Shown here in pieces: positions 1 through 7,627 of a DNA stretch of 21,829 bases. Source of the DNA: an uncultured bacterium (lineage in GTDB: Bacteria; Bacteroidota; Ignavibacteria; Kapaibacteriales; UBA4661). The stretch is from NCBI GenBank assembly GCA_937899715.1, contig CALCNX010000153.1, positions 1-21,829 on the forward strand. The letters are read 5' to 3'. Under the pieces are notes generated by a model that had not been told where the DNA came from, did not search any database, and saw only the letters and a program-made list of their open reading frames with translations. A program made the translations under genes and the position numbers. Position 1 is the stretch's first letter; every line of letters begins with the position of its first letter.

Positions 1-234
1 GCCCAAGAGACCAACCGACATACCAAAGGCTTCGTCCATGATAGTACATTGCAAGCCACCGTGCAGTACGTGAGCGGGATTGCACATATCAGGGCGCACA
101 AGAGCTTCGATGACAATATGCCCCACGTTTGCCTCACGGATGCGGAGGTTCAGCCAACGCACAACAACTGGTACGCGCTCATCCAGCATTTCGGCACCGA
201 TGTACGAGCGGAAGAGTTCAACAACAGGATTCAT
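1..234 (-). CDS. PaaI-type hotdog-fold thioesterase, 3' end missing
   Basis: The first 78 codons of a gene running leftward off the window. Reading from the ATG at 234 gives a protein starting MNPVVELFRSYIGAEMLDER. It carries the hotdog thioesterase signature PAHVLHGGLQCTIMDEA, with HGG at residues 58-60 and the conserved acidic residue at 67. In the PaaI/acyl-CoA thioesterase family the HGG turn and the following Asp on the long helix form the thioester-hydrolysing site. Typical members are about 130-160 residues, so roughly half is present. No in-frame ATG lies just upstream and there is no clear Shine-Dalgarno sequence. The substrate (acyl-CoA or phenylacetyl-CoA type) cannot be told from this part. 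The family is well supported by the motif; the rest is unseen. Confidence 0.85.
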   Translation of the reverse strand, partial: MNPVVELFRSYIGAEMLDERVPVVVRWLNLRIREANVGHIVIEALVRPDMCNPAHVLHGGLQCTIMDEAFGMSVGLLG

Positions 235-334
235 TACAAAGAAAGTTTGAGTGAAAAATAATGAAATTATCAAAATTGTGCGTTTTCGGACAGTCAGTTT
301 TGCAGATGTTAATGCCGATAATTCAAATGTAGAT

Positions 335-451
335 TTTTGACACGGATTAGATAAGATTTCGCGGATTACACGGATTTTTCTAAAAAACAAACCTTGTATA
401 ACTTTTCAATATCCGTGTAATCTGTGCAATCCTCTTCAATCCGTGTCAAAA
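335..451. repeat. Long imperfect inverted repeat (dispersed palindrome)
   Basis: The arms 335-375 and 411-451 are reverse complements with 7 mismatches over 41 positions, separated by a 35-base spacer. The core of each arm is built from a short phrase, atccgtgtaatc, and its variants (aatccgtgtc), so the arms are also internally repetitive. It lies between the 3' end of the minus-strand kinase gene (stop at 478-480) and the start of the thioesterase gene (234), so kinase mRNA would carry it as a large hairpin. It could act as a 3'-end stabiliser or attenuator, or be a dispersed non-coding repeat. Phrases of this type recur in many FCB-group genomes as far as I recall; a genome search is needed to confirm copy number. 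Confidence 0.75.
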
Positions 452-477
452 TTTCTCATCTTTTTCATTCGCAATAT

Positions 478-3400
478 TTATGTAGAATACGGTAATTCGA
501 CAATAAACGTTGCACCGTTGCCTAATTCGCTTTCGCACCATACGCGCCCCTGCATGGCTTCGACCATACGCTTGACAATACTCAAGCCCAGACCAGTACT
601 GTGCTCACCACCCGTAGGTTGTGCCGAGAGCCGTGCGAATTTTCCGAAAAGTTTGGTCATATCACCCGGCGATATTCCGGGTCCTTCGTCTTGGACTTCT
701 ATGCGAAGCCTTTGGTGATTGGTTAATTGGTTATTGGTCATTATCGAAGTAGTAGCACCATTGTCATCTGTCAAGTGACCAACAACCAATGACCAATGAC
801 GAACTCTCACATAGATATTTTTGCCATGCGGCGAGTATTTGACGGCATTAGAAATGAGATTTTCAACGACCTGCGGCAGCACAAACTCATCAGCAATCGC
901 AAAACATGGCTCGGAAGAAACCTCGCCTTGAAGACGAATATTTTTCTCTGCGGCACGTTCGGCGTATTGGTCAATGACGGTTTGCACAATAAAATTAACA
1001 TTCAGCGGTGTGAGATTCATTTCCATTTTGCCGGACTCGATGGCATTAACACTAAGAAGATTCGAGAGCAAAGTAAACATCCGCTCCGAAGCATTGTAGA
1101 TTTCGTTGGCAATCTGCAAAGTATGTTCCGGGTTGGCAGATACATCTCGCATCACATCCGCAAGCCCTTGTATGCCGGAGAGCGGGCTGCGAAGGTCGTG
1201 CGCCACAATGCCCAAAATCTCCGTTTTCTCGCGGCTTGCTTCTTCCAAACGGTCGTTTGTATCTGCCAAGCGCTTGTTTACATCTTCAAGTTGATGATTG
1301 GTGGACCACAAGTCCAATTGCGCCATCTCAAGGTCAGCGAAAGCGGCAGCAAGTTTATTATTGGCAGAAGAAAGCTCTAAGGCGCGGCGTTCCAGTTCTT
1401 GCGTCCGCTCCTGCACCCGCTCTTCCAGCCAAGCGTTTGTGCGCTCCATCTGCTCTTGAAGTTGTTTGCGATGCGTAATGTTTCGCGCCAAAAAACTAAT
1501 GGCAACCACGTGTCCGTCGGGGCTGCGCACGGGATTGTAGTTCACCTCGAAGGTGAGTATATCCTCCGGCTTTGAGGGATTCGGCATATCAAGGTCGAAC
1601 GCCACAGGCTTACCTTGCAAGACCTCTGCGAAATCCCGTTCAACTTCTGCAATCGGAAGCGGTGAATAATACCGCATATCCATACCGACGTGCGGCTCCA
1701 CATCTGGCTTCATGGCACGCATGGCTCGTTCGGCAGTTTTGTTGAACTGAAGCATTCGCAAATCTGCACCGACCAGCATAGCAATATCACGCGAAGAATC
1801 CATCATGCTTTGCATGGTAAGCTGTGCCTGTATGCGCTCCTCAAGCTGTTTTAAGCGCTCGTCGGTAATGTCGTACTGAATAGCAACGAAATGTTCACAT
1901 TCGCCTTCATCGTTGAAAATCGGCGTGAGCACAAGCCGCACCCAATAAGCACGACCGCTTTTGGTATAATTCAGAATATCGCCGTTAAATGGCTTTCCGG
2001 CGCGAACACATTCGCCGATTTCACGCACGGTAGAAGTATCTGTCTGCTGTCCCTGCAAGAGGTTCCCGGGCTTTTTGCCAATAATTTCATCGGCGGCGTA
2101 ACCGGTTACCTTTTCAAACTCTTCATTCACAAACTTTGTCAGACCATTGTTATCGGATATAATAATAATCTGTGCCGCATGGCGAGCAACAATCGTCAGA
2201 AACCGATTTTGTTCCAATGCCGTACGCAGTTCACGTTCTTGTCTGAGAAGCGCAACGTTCTGCTCCTCAATGCGATTTTTGTACAAAACGGTCTCATCAT
2301 ACAGCGTCTGCAAACGGCTATTGGTATCATGCAAAGCCGCTTCGGAGCGCTTCTTGACACGATAGCGCTGCACATAGACTCCGGCGATAAATAAACCTCC
2401 AAGAGCAATCGTTGTCAAAAGAGCATTGAGCATCCCTGTACGGCGCTCATTGGCTTGCATAACCGCAATTTCGGCTTCTTTCTGCCCAAGTGCATAGCGC
2501 TCGTGCATATCGGCAATACTGGCTTGGAGGCTTGCCGAAAAAACGGAATCACGCAAAACAAGCAGCTTGCGCTGCGTATCAAACCCCGCATCTACCATGC
2601 CCAGCCCTCTGTAAATTTCACTCAAGGCGGCGTATAAATCCACCTGCTCTTTTTTACTCACAGAACTGTGTGCAAGCCCCTTTTGAGCAAATTCCAGAGC
2701 ACTTTCCAGCAACATTTGGCGATTCTTGCTCTGCGGCTCTGAGGCTTGTGCGTATGCTAGAAGTGTTTCTGCCGCAAGCGCGTGGACAAGAGGGCGAATA
2801 ATACCGCCTTGTATGGAAGATTTCTCAACAAGTACGAGTGAGTTCAAGCATTGAAGCGCTTCATTATGCTTCTTGAGTTGCCGCAAGGAACGAATTTCTT
2901 GCGCCATCAAATTCACCACCAGCAGCGAATCTCGAAGCTGCCATGCTGCCTGAACGCCTTTTTGTGCGTAGAAAAGCGCCGAATCACCATTCCGAAGTTC
3001 ACGATGCGCCGCCGACATAGACTTGCACCATTCCGCAAAAAACGCTGTGCTTTTATTCTTGTACAGCACTGACTCTGCCTGTCGTGCAAAGACAAGCGCT
3101 TTTTCGGGCTGCTGCATAGCAATAGAAATTTCACTCAGATTGATACGTGCCAAAAAGCTATTTTTGAGATCACCGCATTTATCGGCAATTTCCAATTCAC
3201 GCATATAGTATTCAAGAGCCGTGGCGAACATATCGCGCTGCTGATACATGACTGCAATAAGCCCTGCGGTGGAGGACATATTGGAAGAGTCTTTCGCTTC
3301 AGCAAAGAGCGACAATGCGCTTTCCAACGTGTCTCGCGCCTCGGCAAAACGCCGCTCAAGGCGGTAGATATTACCAATGTTGAGATATAACAATGCCTTC

Positions 3401-3747
3401 ATACGTTGGGATTTCAGTGCGGGCACAAGTGAACGCGCTTCCTCCACAAACGGGCGCATTTGTGCGGTATTGGGACGATAACTCCGGGCAACCAAAAAAA
3501 GAAGGCGCACATAATCCGAATCACGCACTGCATTACTACTTCGCCGAATATCTAGCTGCTGGAGCAAGGAATCACGCGGCAAGAACTGTGCTCTGAGGGG
3601 CAACACACCATACACGCACACATACAGAAGCGCCAGCGCCAAAAAGCATCGTCGTATGGTAATGTATTGAGGAAGCATCGGTGCCGATTTCGGGTAAAGT
3701 ATGGCGGCGAAGGACATCACTGCGAAGGCGTTGCAAAGCAACAACAA
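478..3747 (-). CDS. TPR/PAS sensor histidine kinase (orphan)
   Basis: A 1089-residue sensor kinase. Numbering from 3747, the order is: hydrophobic N-terminus, TPR-like helical repeats about 75-400, a transmembrane helix about 440-460, a coiled coil, PAS 1 about 513-632, PAS 2 about 640-762, a long coiled coil to about 840, HisKA with the phosphoacceptor His850 in AHDLRSP, and HATPase_c with N-box Asn967 and DEGPG at 1020. It ends with an STGLGLSIV G-box and needs a separate response regulator; none is adjacent. PAS 1 resembles LOV sequences but has GNLLQ where LOV has the photoactive Cys motif, so it is unlikely to bind flavin covalently. The start is uncertain: the ATG at 3678 (residue 24) begins a cleaner signal peptide ending LRAQ. 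Residues 982-1012 are encoded by a palindromic repeat. The catalytic end closely matches the kinase at 11866. Confidence 0.95.
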   Translation of the reverse strand: MLLLCNAFAVMSFAAILYPKSAPMLPQYITIRRCFLALALLYVCVYGVLPLRAQFLPRDSLLQQLDIRRSSNAVRDSDYVRLLFLVARSYRPNTAQMRPFVEEARSLVPALKSQRMKALLYLNIGNIYRLERRFAEARDTLESALSLFAEAKDSSNMSSTAGLIAVMYQQRDMFATALEYYMRELEIADKCGDLKNSFLARINLSEISIAMQQPEKALVFARQAESVLYKNKSTAFFAEWCKSMSAAHRELRNGDSALFYAQKGVQAAWQLRDSLLVVNLMAQEIRSLRQLKKHNEALQCLNSLVLVEKSSIQGGIIRPLVHALAAETLLAYAQASEPQSKNRQMLLESALEFAQKGLAHSSVSKKEQVDLYAALSEIYRGLGMVDAGFDTQRKLLVLRDSVFSASLQASIADMHERYALGQKEAEIAVMQANERRTGMLNALLTTIALGGLFIAGVYVQRYRVKKRSEAALHDTNSRLQTLYDETVLYKNRIEEQNVALLRQERELRTALEQNRFLTIVARHAAQIIIISDNNGLTKFVNEEFEKVTGYAADEIIGKKPGNLLQGQQTDTSTVREIGECVRAGKPFNGDILNYTKSGRAYWVRLVLTPIFNDEGECEHFVAIQYDITDERLKQLEERIQAQLTMQSMMDSSRDIAMLVGADLRMLQFNKTAERAMRAMKPDVEPHVGMDMRYYSPLPIAEVERDFAEVLQGKPVAFDLDMPNPSKPEDILTFEVNYNPVRSPDGHVVAISFLARNITHRKQLQEQMERTNAWLEERVQERTQELERRALELSSANNKLAAAFADLEMAQLDLWSTNHQLEDVNKRLADTNDRLEEASREKTEILGIVAHDLRSPLSGIQGLADVMRDVSANPEHTLQIANEIYNASERMFTLLSNLLSVNAIESGKMEMNLTPLNVNFIVQTVIDQYAERAAEKNIRLQGEVSSEPCFAIADEFVLPQVVENLISNAVKYSPHGKNIYVRVRHWSLVVGHLTDDNGATTSIMTNNQLTNHQRLRIEVQDEGPGISPGDMTKLFGKFARLSAQPTGGEHSTGLGLSIVKRMVEAMQGRVWCESELGNGATFIVELPYST
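712..803. repeat. Palindromic repeat inserted in frame in kinase gene
   Basis: The arms 712-740 and 776-803 are near-perfect reverse complements: one single-base gap and few mismatches, built on the phrase attggtcattggttgttggtc. The spacer is 35 bases. The whole element lies inside the minus-strand kinase gene and encodes about residues 982-1012, in the ATPase domain between the N-box and the DEGPG box. The reading frame is kept. The encoded segment (NNQLTNHQ and HWSLVVGHL at its ends) does not look like normal kinase sequence, and related kinases have a variable loop here. Short motifs of this kind (tandem ggtcatt phrases) are usually non-coding dispersed repeats. Confidence 0.8.
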
Positions 3748-3770
3748 AGCAAGGACATTGCGGCGTGAGA

Positions 3771-3776
3771 ATTATA
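3771..3776 (-). promoter_or_regulatory. Candidate -10 box for the TPR/PAS kinase gene
   Basis: TATAAT on the minus strand, 24 bases upstream of the ATG at 3747, in the divergent gap between the kinase gene and the Uma2-like gene. A transcript starting about 7 bases downstream of the box would include both candidate kinase start codons. No convincing -35 hexamer is seen at 16-18 bases, so this is a weak call. Confidence 0.35.
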
Positions 3777-3944
3777 GCGCTTCGGGAACAATAATTTACG
3801 ATATTTTTTTGATGTAAAGCGCAAATTTCTCATGCGGAAGACTTTGCCTTCAGTCAGTGCAAGAAGATTGGAAAATGACGAGAGAAATGGTAGATTACAC
3901 GACAGTTTTACGAACATTTATGCGACCATTATTTTTTGCTGCGC

Positions 3945-4544
3945 ATGAAAACACTACTTGCTCCCGCCCTTCCAACCGAGACGCTCGCGGCGACAAAGCG
4001 CTTGACAACGGAAGAGTTTCGTGCCCTCGACTTCGAGGATGAATCTTTTTTCTACGAACTACTGCACGGAGAACTTGTGAAGCGTTCTGCTCCTTCGCTT
4101 GCGCATCAGCGCATTACCAAAAATATTTTTCGCGCTCTTGACACCTTTGTCATGAGCCTCACCCTGGGCGAAGTCCTTTTTGCACCTGCCGACGTGGCAT
4201 TAGACGACGAAAACGTCTTGCAACCGGACGTATTTTTCATCGCTGCCGGGCGGCAGAATCTCACACAAGGCGATTACGTGCAGGGCGCACCAGACCTTGT
4301 GGTGAAAGTCGTCAGCGTGGGAACGGTGAAACGCGACCGAGGCGACAAACTCAAACTCTATGAGCGCTATGGAGTGCGTGAATACTGGCTTGTGGATGCT
4401 CGTACCCGCTCGGTGGAGGTGTATGTGAACGCGGGCAATGATTTCACGCTGCAAGAGGTCTATGCCGAAAATCAAGATATAGTCAGGTCTTTGGCGCTAC
4501 AAGGTTTTGAAATGAATCTTGCAAGTGTATTCGAGGGAATATAA
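3945..4544 (+). CDS. Uma2-family protein with altered active site
   Basis: A 199-residue member of the Uma2 family (DUF820, restriction-endonuclease-like PD-(D/E)XK fold). Diagnostic parts are the N-terminal EEF and FYELLHGELV segments, VLQPDVFFI with Asp95, GAPDLVV, the RDR-K-K helix, and the strong YGVREYWLVDA block near residues 142-152. I chose the ATG at 3945 over a TTG three codons earlier. In most members the GAPDLVV strand continues E-V-L-S-P-S-T; here it is K-V-V-S-V-G-T, so the conserved acidic residue is Lys121 (codon aaa at 4305-4307, one base from gaa). The protein may be inactive as a nuclease. The role of Uma2 proteins is poorly known; they are usually multi-copy and often near mobile elements, and a MITE-like element follows directly. 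Confidence 0.85.
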   Translation: MKTLLAPALPTETLAATKRLTTEEFRALDFEDESFFYELLHGELVKRSAPSLAHQRITKNIFRALDTFVMSLTLGEVLFAPADVALDDENVLQPDVFFIAAGRQNLTQGDYVQGAPDLVVKVVSVGTVKRDRGDKLKLYERYGVREYWLVDARTRSVEVYVNAGNDFTLQEVYAENQDIVRSLALQGFEMNLASVFEGI

Positions 4545-4567
4545 AATCAAAACTCACATATTTTCTT

Positions 4568-4748
4568 AACTGAAGTTACGCTCACTCAAATTCCCCTTCA
4601 TGTATGAAGGGGTGTCAGTCGGAGCAAAGCGAGGACTGACGGGGTAGTTCGGGAGCAATGCACGAATCAACACCCCGTCCTTGCTATCGCTCGGACACCC
4701 CTCTTTCTGCGAAAGAGGGGAATTTTTAGCAAAAGCGTAACTTCAGTT
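4568..4748. mobile_element. MITE-like composite palindromic element
   Basis: Perfect 15-bp terminal inverted repeats (4568-4582 and 4734-4748, agcgtaacttcagtt at the right end) bound a 181-bp non-coding element. The two halves are inverted versions of each other. Each carries its own hairpin (4593-4612 and 4699-4720) followed by a gtc-gagc-agc-aggac-ggggt block, and the left block is itself a hairpin (gtcagtc and gactgac near 4614-4640). The octamer ttcttaac occurs at both ends (4563-4570 and 4747-4754), which could be a target-site duplication overlapping the inverted repeat by a few bases. No transposase is present, so it would have moved in trans. It sits 15 bases before the start of the next gene. 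Confidence 0.7.
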
Positions 4749-4769
4749 CTTAACATCACGCTCTTGACT

Positions 4770-5225
4770 ATGGCTACACTCCAACGTTTTTTACCCGGAT
4801 TCAAGGCAACGTGCCTCGCCGTCGGCATTACCGATGTATTCTTATCGGGAAGTCTCTTCGCACGAGGTCTGATGCAAAGCATGAAAGAATTTAAGGTTCC
4901 GCCCGAAATACTCGCCTCGCCGCAATACGCCGATGCGCTGTTGTGGGTTTATGTCCATATGATTGTACTTGGGCTTATCGTCAGTTGCGTAGGGTATTAC
5001 GCCGATGCGGTAGGTCTGGTTCTACAAAAACGGCTCTCGGTGTTGTTGTTTCTTGTGCATTGCGTGTACACCTATTTGGATTTTCGCTCGTCGGATTCTG
5101 CGTTAGGCAATGGCTTGTATCAAGGTGCAGCATCTGTATTTCCTGCACTTATCAGTTTGATACTCACGTTATTCTTTTTGCAGCTTGCACTTGTTCTTCA
5201 CAGCCAGAAGCCAGCCAATACCTAA
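4770..5225 (+). CDS. Small four-helix integral membrane protein, unknown
   Basis: A 151-residue protein starting at the ATG at 4770; a TTG two codons earlier is less likely. Hydrophobic segments lie about residues 12-32, 58-80, 88-103 and 121-142, so about four membrane helices, with few charges in between. A hydrophilic stretch (about 33-56) carries MKEFKVPPEILASPQYADA. I recognise no family motif and assign no function. The leader sequence is almost entirely the right end of the MITE-like element, so that element may supply or have disturbed its promoter. The gene is followed after 48 bases by the LOG-family gene on the same strand, and the two could be cotranscribed. Confidence 0.75.
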   Translation: MATLQRFLPGFKATCLAVGITDVFLSGSLFARGLMQSMKEFKVPPEILASPQYADALLWVYVHMIVLGLIVSCVGYYADAVGLVLQKRLSVLLFLVHCVYTYLDFRSSDSALGNGLYQGAASVFPALISLILTLFFLQLALVLHSQKPANT

Positions 5226-5273
5226 ATCTCACCAACTACATACCTTACTCACAGCACTTCAATCATCCCGCAA

Positions 5274-5861
5274 ATGAAGATAAACTCTATCGCCGTGTTC
5301 TGCGGCTCCAGCATGGGGACACAAGACATCTACCGCGAAACGGCATATAACCTTGGACAGGCACTTGCTGCAAACAATATTGGACTCGTCTATGGCGGTG
5401 CAAATGTGGGGCTAATGGGTGCGGTCGCAGATGGCACATTGCAAGCGGGCGGAAAAGTGATGGGCGTACTGCCCCGCTTCCTCCAGCGAAAAGAACTTGC
5501 ACACGAGCGCCTGAGCGAGTTGCATCTGGTCGAGACAATGCACGAGCGGAAGTTGATGATGAATAATCTTTCGGACGGTATCATAGCACTTCCGGGCGGT
5601 TTCGGCACACTGGAAGAACTTTTTGAAATGCTGACATGGGGACAACTGGGCTTGCACACCAAGCCCGTTGCCATATTGAACGTTGATGGATTCTATGACA
5701 CACTCCTGCGCTTTATGGAAACGATGACTAAGCAAGGATTCCTCAAAGAAGCAAATCGAGCAATGCTGCTTGTCGGGGCGACACCGAACGAGGTATTACA
5801 CAAAATGCAGGACTATACACCGCCTGCCGTGACAAAGTGGATTACGCCGGAAACTGCTTGA
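5274..5861 (+). CDS. LOG-family 5'-monophosphate phosphoribohydrolase
   Basis: A 195-residue TIGR00730/LOG-family protein, the usual length. It has a Rossmann-type nucleotide-binding fold. Visible motifs are IAVFCGSSMG at the N-terminus, GLVYGGANVGLMGAVADG around 37-54, the MHERK segment with Arg92-Lys93, and the signature PGGFGTLEE at 107-115 containing the catalytic Glu. Characterised members release ribose 5-phosphate from nucleoside 5'-monophosphates, including cytokinin ribotides in plants and actinobacteria. In bacteria the physiological substrate is usually unclear and older annotations call it a lysine decarboxylase, which is not supported. It starts at the ATG at 5274, the only sensible one. 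The product is cytosolic. Confidence 0.93.
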   Translation: MKINSIAVFCGSSMGTQDIYRETAYNLGQALAANNIGLVYGGANVGLMGAVADGTLQAGGKVMGVLPRFLQRKELAHERLSELHLVETMHERKLMMNNLSDGIIALPGGFGTLEELFEMLTWGQLGLHTKPVAILNVDGFYDTLLRFMETMTKQGFLKEANRAMLLVGATPNEVLHKMQDYTPPAVTKWITPETA

Positions 5862-5942
5862 CACTGTAATACTATTCAACTCCAGCACATTACAAAAACT
5901 TGATAACGAATACAGGTTCGCAAAATTTTTGACAAAAAAAAA

Positions 5943-5957
5943 TTAAACATTGTTCAA
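5943..5957. promoter_or_regulatory. Candidate TetR operator, site A
   Basis: The 15-mer ttaaacattgttcaa is a dyad with 6-base half-sites around a 3-base centre (one mismatched pair; the dyad extends one further base each side). A close mirror copy lies at 7613-7627. It sits 9 bases after a ttgaca hexamer (5929-5934) and within the AT-rich region where the promoter of the membrane-protein gene should lie. The sequence on the right, aataaaaa then gtttatt, is also shared with site B. The TetR gene between the two sites is the natural candidate for the binding protein. Confidence 0.6.
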
Positions 5958-6037
5958 TAAAAATTTGCAGTTTATTTTTTATCATCGTAGATTTGTATAA
6001 ATCAAGATTTCATTCTTCCCATATCTCTACACGATAT

Positions 6038-6820
6038 ATGCCTCAAGTCATACAAACCATTTTTCAACGGAGCTTCCCGCTTGGTGTACTCGGAGCTATC
6101 CATTTTGCGGCATTTGCCGTTTTTGCTCTTCTGATGCTCGTGGATACTCGCACGTTGCTCGGAATTAATGTCTGGATTAAGCCCATGAAATTTGCTATTT
6201 CTATTGCCATATACGCATGGACAATAGCATGGTTTATGGGGTATCTACCACAGAACGGTGTCACCAATACGATAGTTTGGACAATAATTATCACAATGGC
6301 AATCGAAATAGTCTGTGTAGCCGGACAAGCTGGACGCGGTGTATCATCGCACTTCAACGTAACAACGGCACTGGACGGTGCTATTTTTACCACAATGGGC
6401 ATTGCTATTACCATCAATACCATTGCGGTTATGGTCGTAGCATGGCTATTTTTTCAAGAAACAACACCACTCGAACCCGCATATTTGTGGGCTATTCGCT
6501 TAGGGTTGGTTATCTTTATCATGGCAAGCTGGCAAGGTTTCCTTATGGCATCTCGCCTTCAACACAGTGTCGGTGCGCCCGATGGCAGCATAGGATTACC
6601 ATTTTTGAATTGGAGCCGAAGCGTTGGTGATTTGCGCGTAGCACATTTTGTAGGGCTTCATGCGATTCAGGTGCTTCCACTGTTGGGATTTTTTCTCACA
6701 GGACGGTTTTCTCCACAGACATCCCTTATTACCGTCATCGCTCTGGCGGTCTTGTACGGATTACTTTGTATCTTAGCACTTCTACAAGCTCTGGCAGGAC
6801 AACCTGTTCTGAAATCGTAA
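6038..6820 (+). CDS. Polytopic membrane protein upstream of tetR
   Basis: A 260-residue hydrophobic protein with about seven predicted membrane helices. I chose the ATG at 6038 (MPQVIQTIFQ); a longer TTG-initiated reading would add 15 hydrophilic residues. The conserved-looking signature is in the C-terminal third: a GLPFLNWSRSVGDLRVAHF stretch followed by VGLHAIQVLPLLG, with two histidines near a membrane face, plus NVWIKPMKFAIS near residue 45 and AGQAGRGVSSHFN near 107. I recall similar uncharacterised membrane proteins next to TetR genes but can assign no function; histidine-mediated cofactor or metal binding is only a guess. The TetR gene follows after 18 bases, so the two are probably one transcript from the site A promoter. 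Confidence 0.85.
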   Translation: MPQVIQTIFQRSFPLGVLGAIHFAAFAVFALLMLVDTRTLLGINVWIKPMKFAISIAIYAWTIAWFMGYLPQNGVTNTIVWTIIITMAIEIVCVAGQAGRGVSSHFNVTTALDGAIFTTMGIAITINTIAVMVVAWLFFQETTPLEPAYLWAIRLGLVIFIMASWQGFLMASRLQHSVGAPDGSIGLPFLNWSRSVGDLRVAHFVGLHAIQVLPLLGFFLTGRFSPQTSLITVIALAVLYGLLCILALLQALAGQPVLKS

Positions 6821-6838
6821 AAAAAAGACCCCATTACA

Positions 6839-7534
6839 ATGGCAAAAAACATTAAAAGTATTCAACGCCGCGAACGTGAGCGCGAAGAGTTACGCGAGCA
6901 GATTTTAAGCACTGCCATGAGTATCTTGGTGAGTGAAGGATACGATGCAGTTACGATTCGCCGTCTGGCAAATGAAATAGAATATACGCCCGGGGCGCTC
7001 TATTCCTACTTCAAAGACAAAGATGAAATCGTCTTTGCATTGGTGGTGCGAGCCGCACAGCATCTGAATAAGGTTTTTCAAGCCCAGGAATCACTTCCGA
7101 ATCCTCTGGAACGTCTCTGGGCAATCGGACGGGCGTACCTCAAGTTTGCGATGGAGCATCAAGAATACTATGATTTGCTCTTTATTATGAGTACTCCGAT
7201 TCAAAAAATATCAGAAGCTGAATTTTCTGAAGGTTACACTGCGTTTATCATTCTTCGTCAAACCGTCGGCGAATGTATGGAGCATGGCTATTTACCTCGT
7301 GCTGATGCAGATGTGGCGGCATTTGCCTTGTGGTCGTTTGTGCATGGAAGCGTTTCCCTGATGATTCGGAAGCGTCTGGCAATTATCCCTGAAGAAAAAT
7401 ATCACGATTTGCTGGAAGGGGCATATAATTTTCTAATGAGTTCGATGATGCCCAGACACCACAAACAGTCCGAAACTACACTGCCCAAACCTTTCCCAAA
7501 ACTCAAACATTCACAAAAATCAAAGAAAAAATAA
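6839..7534 (+). CDS. TetR/AcrR-family transcriptional regulator
   Basis: A 231-residue regulator. A basic, charged leader (residues 1-20) precedes a TetR_N helix-turn-helix at about 20-66: ILSTAMSILVSEGYDAVTIR, then the recognition helix region YTPGALYSYFKDKDEI. The C-terminal ligand domain contains WSFVHGSVSL, the WHG motif of the TetR_C_33 type. The last 25 residues are Lys/Pro-rich and probably disordered. It begins 18 bases after the membrane-protein gene and is followed by the SDR gene with its own promoter. Dyads with matching half-sites lie in front of both flanking genes, which argues for local autoregulation and control of the SDR gene. The ligand is unknown; the neighbours (an SDR, and more distantly a thioesterase and FadD) make a lipid-like effector plausible. 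Confidence 0.95.
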   Translation: MAKNIKSIQRREREREELREQILSTAMSILVSEGYDAVTIRRLANEIEYTPGALYSYFKDKDEIVFALVVRAAQHLNKVFQAQESLPNPLERLWAIGRAYLKFAMEHQEYYDLLFIMSTPIQKISEAEFSEGYTAFIILRQTVGECMEHGYLPRADADVAAFALWSFVHGSVSLMIRKRLAIIPEEKYHDLLEGAYNFLMSSMMPRHHKQSETTLPKPFPKLKHSQKSKKK

Positions 7535-7612
7535 CAACGAAGAATACTCTTCCCGTCCCACAGTTTCTAAACAGTAAAACGGGTTTAGTCTCGGAAATTC
7601 TTTGACTAAATT

Positions 7613-7627
7613 TTGAACATAGTTTAA
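7613..7627. promoter_or_regulatory. Candidate TetR operator, site B
   Basis: The 15-mer ttgaacatagtttaa is the reverse complement of site A except for the three central bases. It follows a ttgact hexamer (7602-7607) and precedes the same aataaaaa and gtttatt phrases found after site A. A possible -10 (tattat, 7643-7648) lies 20 bases before the SDR start codon. The position is suitable for blocking polymerase at the SDR promoter. Confidence 0.6.

Noticed and set aside
49..261. A plus-strand open frame of 70 codons at the left end.
   Set aside because: It is antisense to the thioesterase gene, whose minus-strand frame carries a clear family motif; the plus frame has none.
513..632. Reading PAS 1 of the orphan kinase as a light-sensing LOV domain.
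   Set aside because: The photoactive cysteine motif is replaced by GNLLQ, so only general PAS similarity remains.
796..1380. A 194-codon plus-strand frame inside the TPR/PAS kinase gene.
   Set aside because: It is antisense to the conserved HisKA/HATPase region, without a ribosome binding site or recognisable domain.
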